64,000 nt of DNA from Ovis canadensis (lineage: Eukaryota > Chordata > Mammalia > Artiodactyla > Bovidae). Of this stretch, positions 63,601 to 64,000 are shown in pieces (within the stretch, counting starts at the first letter, position 1; each line of letters opens with the position of its first letter). Made by a program: the position numbers and the translations under genes. The DNA is taken from the NCBI RefSeq assembly GCF_042477335.2, contig NC_091257.1, forward strand, positions 42,502,501-42,566,500. Direction: 5' to 3'. Below the pieces are notes generated by a model. The model had not been told where the DNA came from. It saw nothing but the letters and a program-made list of their open reading frames with translations, and made no database searches.

Positions 63601-64000
63601 GTAACTGGCATCTGTTTTCTTCACCACTTGGACTTGTATTCTGTGAGACATAGCTGGTGCTTCAAACTTAATATACCCGTAACCAGAAAGACAGTTACCT
63701 CATACCTATTTATTGATCATGATAATTAGAGTCAAAGGAATTTTAAATGATAATTGGTATCAACAGTGCCATTAATTTAATCCAAGAAAACTAGCCACTG
63801 TCTCTACATTATTTCTTGTCAGGCTGCAGGAGATAACATGGAAGAAATCTTATGTAGAAGCCCCGTCTGTAGACAGCTAGAAGCTAAATTGCTCTGATTG
63901 AAGTGGCAGTTGGGGGTGGTCAGAACCTCTCCTCTTCCTGAGTCACGGAGCCCCCAACTTGAACCTGTCTTCTCTGTGCTAGTTAGCAGCTAGAATCACA

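Noticed and set aside
63816..63896. Possible further MCM10 exon after ttcttgtcag at 63822
   Set aside because: Translation (GCAGGAGATAACATGG...) does not match the human continuation after EAKK and phase fit is not convincing; the next exon is probably outside the window.

Overview
The window is ruminant (pecoran, probably Bos) nuclear DNA. The evidence is the density of BovB LINEs, Bov-tA and Bov-A2 SINEs and CHR-type tRNA SINEs. All genes are spliced vertebrate genes with short exons and consensus GT/AG junctions. Two neighbouring genes lie head to tail on the + strand: the 3' two thirds of OPTN (optineurin; 11 coding exons, 673-28239) and the 5' three quarters of MCM10 (promoter near 41.88-42.07 kb; 13 coding exons from the start codon to residue 659, 44541-63600; the gene continues past the window edge). 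OPTN next to MCM10 in this orientation matches human 10p13. I identified exons by translating the raw sequence and comparing it with the human proteins as I remember them. Every listed exon keeps phase with the next.

Layout. 1-672: intron upstream of OPTN. 673-28239: OPTN exons for the LC3-interacting region, the coiled coils, the ubiquitin-binding UBAN helix and the C-terminal zinc finger. The introns hold an L1 relic (about 6.06-8.82 kb), two BovB fragments in opposite orientation, and a younger L1 that split a Bov-tA SINE (21.34-23.12 kb). 28240 to about 30.2 kb: OPTN 3'UTR and AT-rich intergenic DNA. About 30.2-39.0 kb: an old sense-strand L1 broken up by at least six later insertions. 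One of these is a 2.4 kb Bov-tA/BovB composite with a perfect 12-bp target duplication. 39.0-41.8 kb: sparse intergenic DNA. 41.82-42.37 kb: CpG-rich MCM10 promoter with E-box, two CCAAT boxes, GC box, CRE and an E2F-like site. 44.5-63.6 kb: MCM10 exons, with introns carrying MER2 copies in inverted orientation, an apparent U6 snRNA/L1 chimera, and L1, MIR and SINE fragments.

Function. The two genes are neighbours, not an operon. OPTN is a cytosolic selective-autophagy and NF-kB/TBK1 adaptor. MCM10 is a nuclear replication-initiation factor that bridges the CMG helicase and DNA polymerase alpha. I saw no ORF that looks like a new gene system and no CRISPR or prokaryotic feature. The points most worth a second look concern retrotransposition and splicing: the U6-L1 fusion, the Bov-tA/BovB composite, NAGNAG tandem acceptors in both genes, a 69-bp L1 insertion, and inverted repeat pairs inside introns.
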